A stretch of DNA of 14,752 nt from contig CANRLD010000022.1 in assembly GCA_947631375.1 (NCBI GenBank), positions 1 to 14,752 on the forward strand, written 5' to 3'. Below the pieces are notes generated by a model. It ran no database searches. It worked only from the letters and a program-made list of their open reading frames with translations, and had not been told where the DNA came from. The DNA is from an uncultured Methylophaga sp. (GTDB taxonomy: Bacteria > Pseudomonadota > Gammaproteobacteria > Nitrosococcales > Methylophagaceae). Within the stretch, counting starts at the first letter, position 1. Each line of letters opens with the position of its first letter. A program made the translations under genes and the position numbers. Shown in pieces: positions 6,682 to 14,336 of this stretch.

Positions 6682-9068
6682 CTTACCTGCCGGATGTAAG
6701 CCATCAAATCGGGCAGATCAAGTGCCTTGCTGAAATAATATCCCTGCGCACGATCGCAATGGTTATGGCGTAGGAAGTTCAGTTGCTCAGCAGTTTCCAC
6801 GCCTTCCGCCACCACCTGCAGTTCGAGGCTGCTCGACATCGCCAGAATCGCATTCACGATTGCCGCATCATCACTGTCATCTGTTATATCGCGTACAAAT
6901 GTCCGATCAATTTTCAGCACATTCAGCGGGAACAGTTTCAGGTAAGACAACGAAGAATAGCCCGTTCCAAAATCATCAATCGCCAAGGTGATACCTAATG
7001 CACTCAACGCACGCAACGTGGCAATTGCCTGTTCGGTATTTTCCATTAACAGGCTTTCAGTAATTTCCAGCTCCAGATTTCTGGCAGGCATACCACTGCT
7101 TTGCAACAGGTTACGAATAAAATTGACCAGCGAATTCCCCTTAAACTGGCGACCAGAAAGGTTCACTGCCATCAAAAAGTCTTCCGGCAAATAATCACGA
7201 TTGGCCATAAAGGCTTCACTGGTTTTCGTCAGTACCCATTCGCCAACAGCCCCGATCAGGCCAGTATCTTCAAGTACCGGGACAAATAAGGCGGGAGACA
7301 TGTCCCCCCACTGCTCTGTATGCCAGCGCAAGAGCACTTCTGCGCCAATAACTCGCCCACTGCCCAGCTCAATTTGTGGTTGAAACTGTAAATAAAACTC
7401 CTGTAGTTCCACAGCCCGCCGCAAACTGGTTTCCATCGCCAGTCGTTGTGAGGCCTGGGCATTCATCTCTGATGAATAAAACTGAAAATTATTTCGTCCC
7501 AGACTTTTGGCGTAATACATCGCAGCATCAGCATTACGCACCAGCATATCCACCTCGCGACCATCGGCCGGGTACAGACTGATACCAATACTCGGACTGA
7601 TATTGACTTCTGTATTGTCGAGCATATATGGCAATGACGTGGTGTTAAGCAGCTTATCAGCCAAACGTCCCACATAGCCCGCCGAGCCTACGTCTTCAAG
7701 AATAACGGTAAACTCATCCCCGCCAAGCCGGGCGACGGTGTCACTTTCTCTGACACATGAACGGATCCGCCGTGCAACTTCACATAACAATGTATCGCCC
7801 GCTTTATGCCCCAGTGAATCATTGATATGTTTAAAATGATCCAAATCCAGGAAAAATATAGCCAATCGCCCACCATATCGCTGGGCTTTATGAATAGCGT
7901 GTTCAAGTCTGTCTTCAAAGACACCGCGATTAGGCAATCCGGTGAGAATATCACTGCTGGCCAGCCGGGTAAGACGCTCTTCATTTTCACGTTGTTTGGT
8001 GACATCTTCGTAAAGCCAGATCGATCCTTCTGCCGGATTTTCCATATTGATTAACTGAGCAGAAACCGCACACCAGAATTTCTCACCAGTTGAGCGCACC
8101 AGTTCAATCTGTGTTTCAAAGCTTTCCCTCTCCGCCAACATGCTATAAGCCTGTTCACCAAACCGCTCGAAAGTCTCATCGCTCAGATGCAGGCAGCGGG
8201 CGCTCTGTCCTTCGATCTTGTCCTTTGAAATAGAAAACAGCTGCTCGAACTTGTTATTAATCCTTATCAGATGCCGGTTTTTGACAAAGGCAATTCCTAC
8301 CATCGCATTGTCCAGGATCGCATTCAGCTCATTACCGGTTTGCATCAGTGCCTGCTTTGTTCGCCTCCAATCACTGATATCTGACATCACGCATACCCAG
8401 ATATCCTCATCAAACTCCGATACCGGACTAAGCGACAGCCGCATGAGAAAGGGCTCGCCATACCAATTGCGGCCTTCAAACTCATGATTGTCTTGTTGGT
8501 GTTTTACAATGTCATCAAGACATTGGATTGCTTCTGTTTCTGCAAAAAACTGTAGGATGCTTTGTCCGACAAGCTGCTCTTCTTTGGCTTGTAACATCCT
8601 TTCTGCTGCAGGGTTACATGATTTAATCGTACCGCCATCCTGTAAAGCAAGAATAGCCTCGGGAACGCCGTTGAGAATCACCCGAAGATAACGTTCACGA
8701 ATTTCTAATGAATCTTTAGTTTCATCCAGCTTATTGATTAAGTTCTGTGTTTGCTCGGCAAACACATTAAAATCGTGTGCCAAAAAATTAAATTCATTTT
8801 GAGAATGATTGGTGGGAAGACGCGTATCAAACCGTTGTGCTGATAATGCATGCATCGCGCTGTGCAACCTTTGCATAGGCTTATTGATTCGCACAGTTAT
8901 CACCAGCACGGAACCGATGGCAGCAGATACAACCAGCAAGTAACCCAGTATCATCCACCATTGCAAGGTTTCTGACTGCAAGGAACTCATTAGCATCACC
9001 AGAACCATCAGGACGGTGGCCCCTGCCCAGAGGCGCAAAAGTGCTCGGATACTCCAGCTCTTAAACAT
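6660..9068 (-). CDS. Membrane GGDEF-EAL c-di-GMP enzyme with HAMP and two PAS domains
   Basis: This 802-residue inner-membrane sensor makes and/or degrades the second messenger c-di-GMP. TM segments lie at about 12-30 and 36-58 with almost no periplasmic loop. HAMP is about 58-112, followed by a short coiled linker. PAS domains are about 122-238 and 245-362, then GGDEF about 365-530 and EAL about 545-795. The GGDEF site reads RLGGDEF (449-453 for the motif), and an inhibitory RxxD site (RESD, 440-443) lies at the right distance. The EAL domain reads EVLLR at 577-581 and keeps the expected Asn636, Glu668, Asp698, Asp699, Lys719, Glu755 and Gln775, so both halves look active. AGGGAG lies 4 nt before the ATG. 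It is transcribed in the same direction as the cco genes but is separated from them by 327 nt. Which activity dominates cannot be read from sequence. Confidence 0.95.
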   Translation of the reverse strand: MFKSWSIRALLRLWAGATVLMVLVMLMSSLQSETLQWWMILGYLLVVSAAIGSVLVITVRINKPMQRLHSAMHALSAQRFDTRLPTNHSQNEFNFLAHDFNVFAEQTQNLINKLDETKDSLEIRERYLRVILNGVPEAILALQDGGTIKSCNPAAERMLQAKEEQLVGQSILQFFAETEAIQCLDDIVKHQQDNHEFEGRNWYGEPFLMRLSLSPVSEFDEDIWVCVMSDISDWRRTKQALMQTGNELNAILDNAMVGIAFVKNRHLIRINNKFEQLFSISKDKIEGQSARCLHLSDETFERFGEQAYSMLAERESFETQIELVRSTGEKFWCAVSAQLINMENPAEGSIWLYEDVTKQRENEERLTRLASSDILTGLPNRGVFEDRLEHAIHKAQRYGGRLAIFFLDLDHFKHINDSLGHKAGDTLLCEVARRIRSCVRESDTVARLGGDEFTVILEDVGSAGYVGRLADKLLNTTSLPYMLDNTEVNISPSIGISLYPADGREVDMLVRNADAAMYYAKSLGRNNFQFYSSEMNAQASQRLAMETSLRRAVELQEFYLQFQPQIELGSGRVIGAEVLLRWHTEQWGDMSPALFVPVLEDTGLIGAVGEWVLTKTSEAFMANRDYLPEDFLMAVNLSGRQFKGNSLVNFIRNLLQSSGMPARNLELEITESLLMENTEQAIATLRALSALGITLAIDDFGTGYSSLSYLKLFPLNVLKIDRTFVRDITDDSDDAAIVNAILAMSSSLELQVVAEGVETAEQLNFLRHNHCDRAQGYYFSKALDLPDLMAYIRQVSQKLRAV

Positions 9069-9395
9069 AAAACTCCCTGTCGAAATAACTCAACATCCTG
9101 TCATCAAATTGGCGTGGTAATAGGTGTACATGCATGTCAAAAAGCCAGTAATACCTTTACTACCATATGTACACCGGATGCTCTGACTGCATTGAAATAA
9201 TGCTACTCGAAAAAGACGAAGAATAACGGCACAAATCTTACAGCAGCTCTTCACTTTTAGACGGAGAATCTTTTTCAAAAAATAGACTGTAGCTGATAAT
9301 GAAAAACATGATGAGGTGATACGGTCTTTTTTGAATATTGGCTGATTTGCCAACCAGAGAAAACGACATGCCTGTGTTGTGTTAGCCGAAAAAAC
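9069..9395. other. Non-coding region between ccoS and the GGDEF-EAL gene
   Basis: This 327-nt, AT-rich stretch holds the ccoS terminator tract, a small hairpin (TTGGC/GCCAA around 9339-9354), the nested inverted repeat at 9123-9175 and the ribosome site of the downstream gene. A perfect -35-like TTGACA (minus strand, 9135-9140) has no matching -10 at normal spacing. An 87-codon frame on the minus strand (9353 to 9090) starts at TTG without a ribosome site, has no domain and is rejected. The gene below must have a promoter here, but I cannot place it. Confidence 0.6.
9123..9175 (-). repeat. Nested inverted repeat upstream of the GGDEF-EAL gene
   Basis: GGTGTACAT (9123-9131) and ATGTACACC (9167-9175) are perfect 9-bp complements 35 nt apart. 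Inside them AGTAA and TTACT form a second stem with a 5-nt loop, followed on the minus strand by GGCTTTTTG. The palindrome ACATGCATGT (9128-9137) overlaps one arm. It lies 55-107 nt before the start codon, so it may be a leader RNA structure or a paired operator. Function is unknown. Confidence 0.55.
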
Positions 9396-9419
9396 CTAGT
9401 CAGACTTATCGTCATGACT
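9389..9419 (-). terminator. Probable terminator at the end of the ccoGHIS operon
   Basis: On the minus strand AGTCA, a bulged T and GAC pair with GTC and TGACT around a GATAA loop (9398-9419). AGG and six T (9389-9394) follow. The stem includes the last codons and the TAG stop of ccoS. The stem is only 8 bp with a bulge, so termination may be partial. Confidence 0.5.
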
Positions 9420-9608
9420 TTTATCTTGTTCAGGTTTCACGTCAGCCTCACGAACGGGGTTTTGTGGCTCGTCGTCATCCAGTAAGACACGGTTTGCCGC
9501 ACCTTCCATATCATCATACTGGCCGCTGCGAACGGCCCAAAAAAACACTGCCACGCCGACTAAGCCCAACAATAACATGCCAGGCAACAGTCCATATATA
9601 ACTTCCAT
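9396..9608 (-). CDS. ccoS: cbb3 oxidase maturation protein CcoS
   Basis: This is a 70-residue inner-membrane protein needed to insert haem b and copper into the CcoN subunit of cbb3 oxidase, as known from Rhodobacter CcoS. One TM segment spans about 4-26. It is followed at once by the family signature FFWAVRSGQYDDMEGAANRVLLDDD (the FWA-RSGQ-DD-EG pattern is diagnostic) and a charged, disordered tail rich in Asp, Lys and Glu. It starts at an ATG three nt after the ccoI stop with a near-perfect ribosome site, and it is the last gene of ccoG-H-I-S. A terminator-like hairpin overlaps its stop. Confidence 0.95.
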   Translation of the reverse strand: MEVIYGLLPGMLLLGLVGVAVFFWAVRSGQYDDMEGAANRVLLDDDEPQNPVREADVKPEQDKSHDDKSD

Positions 9609-9611
9609 GAC

Positions 9612-9620
9612 TCACCTCCT
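9612..9620 (-). promoter_or_regulatory. Strong Shine-Dalgarno of ccoS inside the ccoI stop
   Basis: On the minus strand AGGAGGTGA precedes the ccoS ATG by 3 nt (about 6 nt from the AGGAGG core). Its last three bases are the ccoI TGA stop codon. This near-consensus site suggests ccoS is translated at a high rate even though it is the last gene. Confidence 0.8.
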
Positions 9621-12068
9621 GAATAGTCGGCCAATCCTGGCAGCATTGCCAATAACCAGTAATGAGCTAATTGGCATTGTAATTGCGGCCAGTAATGGAC
9701 TGACATATGTCATCATCGCTAACGGCACCATAATCACGTTATAGCTGATTGATAATACAATATTTTGTCGTATCGTGCGTAATGTACGAGCGGCCAGTTT
9801 ACTCGCTAATGCCACTTGGCTCAGCTGGTTGTGAGATAACACAATATCAGCACTTTCAATTGATACGTCTGTACCCGATGCCAGTGCAATGCCAATATCG
9901 GCCTGAATCAGAGCGGGAGAATCATTAATACCATCCCCTACCATCGCCACACAATCTCCTTGTGCCTGCAATTGCTGAATAACGTTTCGTTTATCGGCGG
10001 GCAACACTTCAGCCAAACGCTGTATATTCCCCATATCAGCGGTTACTGCATTCACTACTTGCTGGCGATCACCACTTAGCACTGTCACTTTGATTCCCTT
10101 AGCCAGCATATCTGCAATCGTCGATTTGGCATCAGGCCGTAACGTATCAGACAAACCTAAAATGCCTAACAACTGCTGTTCACGTGCCACGAAAACGCAA
10201 CTTATCCCTTGTTGCTCAAGCTTATGTGCTTTATTTTGCCAGCTGTCTTCCAGCACTACGCCATGCATTTGAAGCCATTCAGCAGTTCCAACAACAATAA
10301 AATCACTTTCAATCCATGCCTCGACGCCTCTGCCGGGCGATGCGGTAAAACCAGTGATATCAAATAGTGCCAGCGCATCCTCTTCTGCCGCTGACACAAT
10401 GGTTTTTGCAATACCATGTTCTGATTGCTGCTCGACTGACGCTGCAATCTGCAATAACAAATCTGCTGAAATATTTTCAGCGGGGATACGCTCCACCAGT
10501 TTTAAACGACCTTCGGTCAAGGTACCTGTTTTATCAAAAACATAGTGGGTAACCCGAGACAAATACTCTAATGCGGCACCTTGTTTTATTAAAATACCGT
10601 TACTCGCGCCAACGCCACTGGCGACAGCAATTGACATCGGTGTTGCCATGCCAAAAGCACAGGGACAGGTTACAACTAATACGGACGCCGCTGCCAATAA
10701 CGCTTTTTCGAAGTCCGACCCAACCCAGACGATAAATGTCAACGTCGCCAGCACCAATGTAACCATCACAAACCAGGGCACAATTTTGTCCGCCAGTGTC
10801 TGAATAGGCGCTTTGGAAGTCTGAGCTTCGTCCATCAAGGTGATAATTTTGGCCAAAGCCGTGTGACGTAAAACTTGCTGTGCTTTGACAGTAAATGCGC
10901 CTTCACCATTGATGCTACCGGCCACAACCGTATCATTGACTTGTTTTCGAATGGGTTGTGACTCGCCGGTCAACATCGATTCATCAACGGCACTTTCACC
11001 GCCAACAACAATGCCATCAACCGGAATATTTTCCCCGGGGCGCACCAAAACCAAATCGCCAATTTTTACCGAACGAATGGGTACCGTTCGTTGTATACCG
11101 TCTTCAACCACGGTCGCCAGTTTAGGTTGCAACTCCAGCATTCGGCGAGTGGCCGATAATGCACTGCGCGTCGACATGGCTTCCAGATAGCGCCCCACCA
11201 GGATGATAAAGACAAAGTTGACCACCACATCAAAAAAAACTTCGCCACTCGTGGAGCCGGTAAAAGTAATATACGCTGAGTAAATATAGGTTGCCGTGGC
11301 GCCGATGGCGATTGGCAAGTCCATCGTCAGATAACGACTGCGCAAACCGCTGATAGCATTACGAAAAAATGGAAAGCCTGAGTAAAGTAATGTTGGCGTG
11401 GCAATAATAAAGCCAATCCAGTGAAACCAGTCCCGAAACTCGTCTTGTGCAGCGCCAGTGTATAAAGCGATCGAAACCCACATCAGGTTCATCATTGCAA
11501 AGCCAGCAAACGCCATGCGGTATACCAGGCTCTGATGCCGTTTGGCTAATGCACCTTCAGCCGTTTCTGGATCAAATGGTATGGAGGCGTAACCAAGTTT
11601 GGCTAAATGCCCCATTATCGCTGACAAGGAAGTTTCACGGTTATCCCAGCGAACACGACAACGTTTCGCGGTCAAGTTGACATCTGCAGCCAATACGCCC
11701 GGTAATTTATAAAGCGCATGCTCAATTAACCAGACACATGCCGCACAATGAATTCCATCAATCAGCAGAAAAATGGCACGCTTGTCGGTTAACTCATCGA
11801 CATAATCTGACTGAATTTCATCAATATCATAGGCATGAAAATCGTTAACCGTCTCTGGAGGAGGCGCTAACAATTCACCTTCAGGTTTTTTGCTATAAAA
11901 GCTTTGCAATCCAGCAGCAAAAATTGTCTGACAAGCCATACTGCAGCCATGGCAGCAGAATTCACGAGGGACAGACTCTATCTGTGCAACAAACTCACCC
12001 GCTCTTTTAACTGACTGGCCGCAATGAAAACATTCGCAGCTATCAACATACGCTAAAGCTTCAGACAA
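9612..12068 (-). CDS. ccoI: CcoI/FixI Cu+-exporting P1B-type ATPase
   Basis: This 818-residue copper pump of the inner membrane supplies copper for the CuB site of cbb3 oxidase. The N-terminal Cys-rich metal-binding region (CECFHC at 11-16, CCHGCSMAC at 38-46) is typical of the FixI branch, followed by an HMA domain with CxxC Cys108/Cys111. TM helices surround the copper motif CPC (468-470). The A-domain has TGES (367-370), the phosphorylation site is DKTGTLTEG with Asp512, and the hinge is GDGINDSP (711-718). TM7 Tyr776-Asn777 and TM8 MPISS (798-802) are the Cu+ signature. The nucleotide-domain His-Pro motif reads SEHGIAK, so the Pro is Gly. The start codon is TTG at 12068: an in-frame TGA lies two codons upstream and no ATG follows before the conserved cysteines. 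The gap to ccoH is 30 nt. Confidence 0.96.
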   Translation of the reverse strand: MSEALAYVDSCECFHCGQSVKRAGEFVAQIESVPREFCCHGCSMACQTIFAAGLQSFYSKKPEGELLAPPPETVNDFHAYDIDEIQSDYVDELTDKRAIFLLIDGIHCAACVWLIEHALYKLPGVLAADVNLTAKRCRVRWDNRETSLSAIMGHLAKLGYASIPFDPETAEGALAKRHQSLVYRMAFAGFAMMNLMWVSIALYTGAAQDEFRDWFHWIGFIIATPTLLYSGFPFFRNAISGLRSRYLTMDLPIAIGATATYIYSAYITFTGSTSGEVFFDVVVNFVFIILVGRYLEAMSTRSALSATRRMLELQPKLATVVEDGIQRTVPIRSVKIGDLVLVRPGENIPVDGIVVGGESAVDESMLTGESQPIRKQVNDTVVAGSINGEGAFTVKAQQVLRHTALAKIITLMDEAQTSKAPIQTLADKIVPWFVMVTLVLATLTFIVWVGSDFEKALLAAASVLVVTCPCAFGMATPMSIAVASGVGASNGILIKQGAALEYLSRVTHYVFDKTGTLTEGRLKLVERIPAENISADLLLQIAASVEQQSEHGIAKTIVSAAEEDALALFDITGFTASPGRGVEAWIESDFIVVGTAEWLQMHGVVLEDSWQNKAHKLEQQGISCVFVAREQQLLGILGLSDTLRPDAKSTIADMLAKGIKVTVLSGDRQQVVNAVTADMGNIQRLAEVLPADKRNVIQQLQAQGDCVAMVGDGINDSPALIQADIGIALASGTDVSIESADIVLSHNQLSQVALASKLAARTLRTIRQNIVLSISYNVIMVPLAMMTYVSPLLAAITMPISSLLVIGNAARIGRLFRR

Positions 12069-12098
12069 CGGCTCTCAACTCACAAAAAAAGAAGGTTT

Positions 12099-12602
12099 CT
12101 AAGGATCAATATAAATACGTCGCGTAATCAGGAACTCATCTTCACCACGCTTGGCTTCAACGATGAGATCCCAGTTACCGGGTAAGGCAAACTCAACATC
12201 CGCACCATAGCGACCGACCCCAAGCGGATTCATTTCCACTGAAAAATCTTCACGCATGTCGGATGGGCGGTAAGCAAATAAAGTCACCGAGTCCAGCTGT
12301 AATGCGGTGGAGTTTTTTCCTTGTATAAAAACCTCATACGCCTGGGACTGATTTACTCGACTTTTGGCAGGCGCCATAATGACGCCATTCCAGCCAAGCA
12401 GCTTCTCCTGCTCCATTTGTAGTTCTTTTTGTGCATAGGCTTTACCGCGCTCATAATAATTATCTACAACCAGATTGGGTGGCGAGCTAAAGGCCAAATA
12501 AATAAAAATAGCATTCGCTGTCAGAAAAGTGCATAGAAAAGCCAAAAAACCCAATACCCAAGGGTTTTTTAGCGCTTGATTATTTTTTTGAGAAATAGCC
12601 AT
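12099..12602 (-). CDS. ccoH: cbb3 oxidase assembly protein CcoH (FixH)
   Basis: This is a 167-residue inner-membrane protein that binds and stabilises the cbb3 oxidase during assembly. One TM helix spans about 15-37. It is followed by the family motif VVDNYYERGKAY (45-56) and a periplasmic beta-rich domain ending in the typical GNWDLIVEA and FLITRRIYID. Its ATG overlaps the ccoG stop as TAATG, so the two are co-translated, and it sits in the standard order ccoG-ccoH-ccoI-ccoS. No residue looks out of place. Confidence 0.92.
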   Translation of the reverse strand: MAISQKNNQALKNPWVLGFLAFLCTFLTANAIFIYLAFSSPPNLVVDNYYERGKAYAQKELQMEQEKLLGWNGVIMAPAKSRVNQSQAYEVFIQGKNSTALQLDSVTLFAYRPSDMREDFSVEMNPLGVGRYGADVEFALPGNWDLIVEAKRGEDEFLITRRIYIDP

Positions 12603-14023
12603 TATTTAGGACCCATAAAAATGCTGTGATATTCCACAGAAATATCGGGGTTGGACACGACCTCTGCGGTGAATGTCAGATGCTTCAAGCTTTCATCAAC
12701 CTGTTCGCTCGGCACTCGAACTAGGACTTGTAATGGAACCACTTTTCCTGATTCAATGATAACGCTGTCATCCACTCCATGCAAAGTTGCCCCTTCTAAA
12801 CCATTGATTCCATACTGCACCTCAATATTTTCAGGCGTTTTGTTAAGCATTTTTAAGGTATATCGATTCTGAATTGAGCCATCGCTTAACATAACAAAGA
12901 GCGGTTCGCGATTATGAATCACCTGAAACTCCGTTGTTGACAGCGTAGCGAAACCATAACCAACTCCGGATAGCGCCATCATCAAAATGGAGGAGTATAT
13001 AAGCACTCGAGGACGTTTATATAGCGGTGCTGTCTCTGCTTTTTGGTGTAGCTCTTTATAAGACGCGTAACGAATAAGACCTCGTGGCTGGTTGGTTTTA
13101 TCCATGATGCTGTCGCAAGCATCAATACACATGCCGCAGGTGATACACCCTTCTTGTTGCCCCTTGCGAATATCGATACCGGTAGGACAGACTGCCACAC
13201 AAACCTTGCAATCTATGCAACTTCCTTTGTTCGAATCAAGTGCGGCTTTTTTCAGCTTGCCGCGCGGCTCGCCACGCTCGGCATCGTAAGCTGGCAACAC
13301 AGTATCCTGGTCATACATCACGCCCTGCAGTCGTGCATAAGGACATAACCAAAAGCATACTTGTTCGCGCATAAAGCCGGCAAACACATAGGTTCCGACC
13401 GTAAACATCCCCAAAACAATCCAAGCGGCTAATGAGGCTTGTAAATGAAAGTAGTCGTACCATAATTGGTACGCGTCAGTAAACCAGGCGGCGAAGGACA
13501 CGCCGGTTAATAAAGCAATCGCGAGCCACAATGTATGTTTAACAGTAATACGAGAAATTTTATTGGCAGAAAGCGGTGCATTTTTAAACTTCATTGCCTT
13601 TTGCGGCGTATCACCTTCGAGTCGGGTTTCTATAAAGGTATAGACATCAGTCCACACCGTCTGAAAGCAAAAATAGCCACAGAAAACCCGTCCTGCAATG
13701 CTGGTAACCGCCGCAAGCAAAATAGCAAAGAACAACAAGGTGAGCGACAACATCCAAATATCTTGGGGATAGATAGTGATATCGAAGAAATTAAACTGAC
13801 GCCCAGGAATATCAAATAAAACAGCCTGCTTACCGTTCCAACGCAGATAAGGCCCCAGAAAAAAGACTAACCAAACCGACATTGTGAACCACTTTAATCG
13901 CCTGAATCGGCCAGCCATCCGTTTTGCAGTAACCTTGGCACCACCAGCATTGACATGCCAATCAGATACGTCTGCATAGATAGTACTGACATCTATTTCG
14001 GCTGATTTCAGTTGTTCCGACAC
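12602..14023 (-). CDS. ccoG: CcoG, membrane ferredoxin-like cupric reductase for cbb3 assembly
   Basis: This is a 473-residue inner-membrane iron-sulfur protein. In Rhodobacter, CcoG reduces Cu2+ to Cu+ for delivery to cbb3 oxidase. TM segments lie near 45-60, 88-109, 164-182, 195-216 and 338-358. The CxxxC pairs of the NapH/CcoG family are FCGYFCFQ (Cys115, Cys119) and CFWLCPYARLQG (Cys223, Cys227). Two 4Fe-4S ferredoxin motifs follow: Cys269/272/275/279 and Cys293/296/299/303. The C-terminal part after 360 is a periplasmic immunoglobulin-like domain. The start is GTG at 14023 with GAGG 8 nt upstream; the nearby upstream ATG is out of frame. It is the first gene of the assembly operon and is cut off from ccoP by a strong terminator, so it has its own promoter. 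Confidence 0.96.
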   Translation of the reverse strand: MSEQLKSAEIDVSTIYADVSDWHVNAGGAKVTAKRMAGRFRRLKWFTMSVWLVFFLGPYLRWNGKQAVLFDIPGRQFNFFDITIYPQDIWMLSLTLLFFAILLAAVTSIAGRVFCGYFCFQTVWTDVYTFIETRLEGDTPQKAMKFKNAPLSANKISRITVKHTLWLAIALLTGVSFAAWFTDAYQLWYDYFHLQASLAAWIVLGMFTVGTYVFAGFMREQVCFWLCPYARLQGVMYDQDTVLPAYDAERGEPRGKLKKAALDSNKGSCIDCKVCVAVCPTGIDIRKGQQEGCITCGMCIDACDSIMDKTNQPRGLIRYASYKELHQKAETAPLYKRPRVLIYSSILMMALSGVGYGFATLSTTEFQVIHNREPLFVMLSDGSIQNRYTLKMLNKTPENIEVQYGINGLEGATLHGVDDSVIIESGKVVPLQVLVRVPSEQVDESLKHLTFTAEVVSNPDISVEYHSIFMGPK

Positions 14024-14059
14024 AGTTTGAACCTCATTATAAGCAGCTTAACCGATGGA

Positions 14060-14068
14060 ATTATACCA
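14060..14068 (-). promoter_or_regulatory. Extended -10 promoter of ccoGHIS
   Basis: The minus strand reads TGGTATAAT, an extended -10 box with a perfect TATAAT, 37 nt before the GTG of ccoG and downstream of the terminator at 14108-14141. There is no good -35 at 17 nt; a TTGACT lies 29 nt upstream of the -10. A short dyad CCATG/CATGG (14066-14079) overlaps the upstream edge and could bind a regulator. A second TATAAT (near 14037) is too close to the start to be the main promoter. I found no FNR-type site (TTGAT-N4-ATCAA). Confidence 0.6.
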
Positions 14069-14107
14069 TGGCTACATGGATAAACCTTCGGACGAGTCAA
14101 CTTAAAC

Positions 14108-14141
14108 AAAAAAGCCAGTTGCGAGCGACAACTGGCTTTTT
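14108..14141 (-). terminator. Strong rho-independent terminator after the ccoP operon
   Basis: GCCAGTTG (14114-14121) and CAACTGGC (14129-14136) form a perfect 8-bp stem with a 7-nt loop. Six T follow on the minus strand (A-run 14108-14113) and five T on the plus strand, so it works in both directions. It ends the oxidase structural operon and insulates ccoG. Confidence 0.92.
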
Positions 14142-14189
14142 GAGAGCCGTCACTTTATTGCACAGCTCAGTTTTAAGATCTATTTTCTT

Positions 14190-14309
14190 TTATAATTTAT
14201 CTTCAGGAGTATCTTCCATGTTTTTGACAACTTTATAAGCTATCACCCCTATAACCGCTATTGTCAGCACAACACTTACAATGGCACCAATCGCAACTGC
14301 ATCTAACAT
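14190..14309 (-). CDS. 39-residue single-TM protein, candidate small cbb3 subunit (CcoM-like)
   Basis: A 40-codon frame begins with ATG 27 nt after the ccoP stop, with AAGGAG 7 nt upstream (14315-14322), and ends before the operon terminator. It is therefore very likely translated with the oxidase genes. The product starts MLDAVAIGAIVSVV, has one TM helix at about 5-25 (AIVSVVLTIAVIGVIAY), then a basic stop-transfer KVVKN and an acidic tail ending DKL. Length and layout resemble CcoM of the Pseudomonas stutzeri oxidase, and more loosely CcoQ. CcoQ is normally encoded between ccoO and ccoP, so CcoM-like is my first choice by position. There are no Cys or His residues to bind a cofactor. Identity with either family is not proven. 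Confidence 0.8.
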   Translation of the reverse strand: MLDAVAIGAIVSVVLTIAVIGVIAYKVVKNMEDTPEDKL

Positions 14310-14336
14310 ATCAACTCTCCTTGATACTGTTCAGTC

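Noticed and set aside
9140..9156. Sigma-54 promoter-like GGC...TGC on the minus strand
   Set aside because: The spacing between GG and GC is 11, not 10, and the flanking bases do not fit the consensus.
9090..9353. 87-codon frame on the minus strand between ccoS and the GGDEF-EAL gene
   Set aside because: It starts with TTG with no ribosome site, its composition is not protein-like (many Cys and Lys, no domain), and it covers the structured leader.
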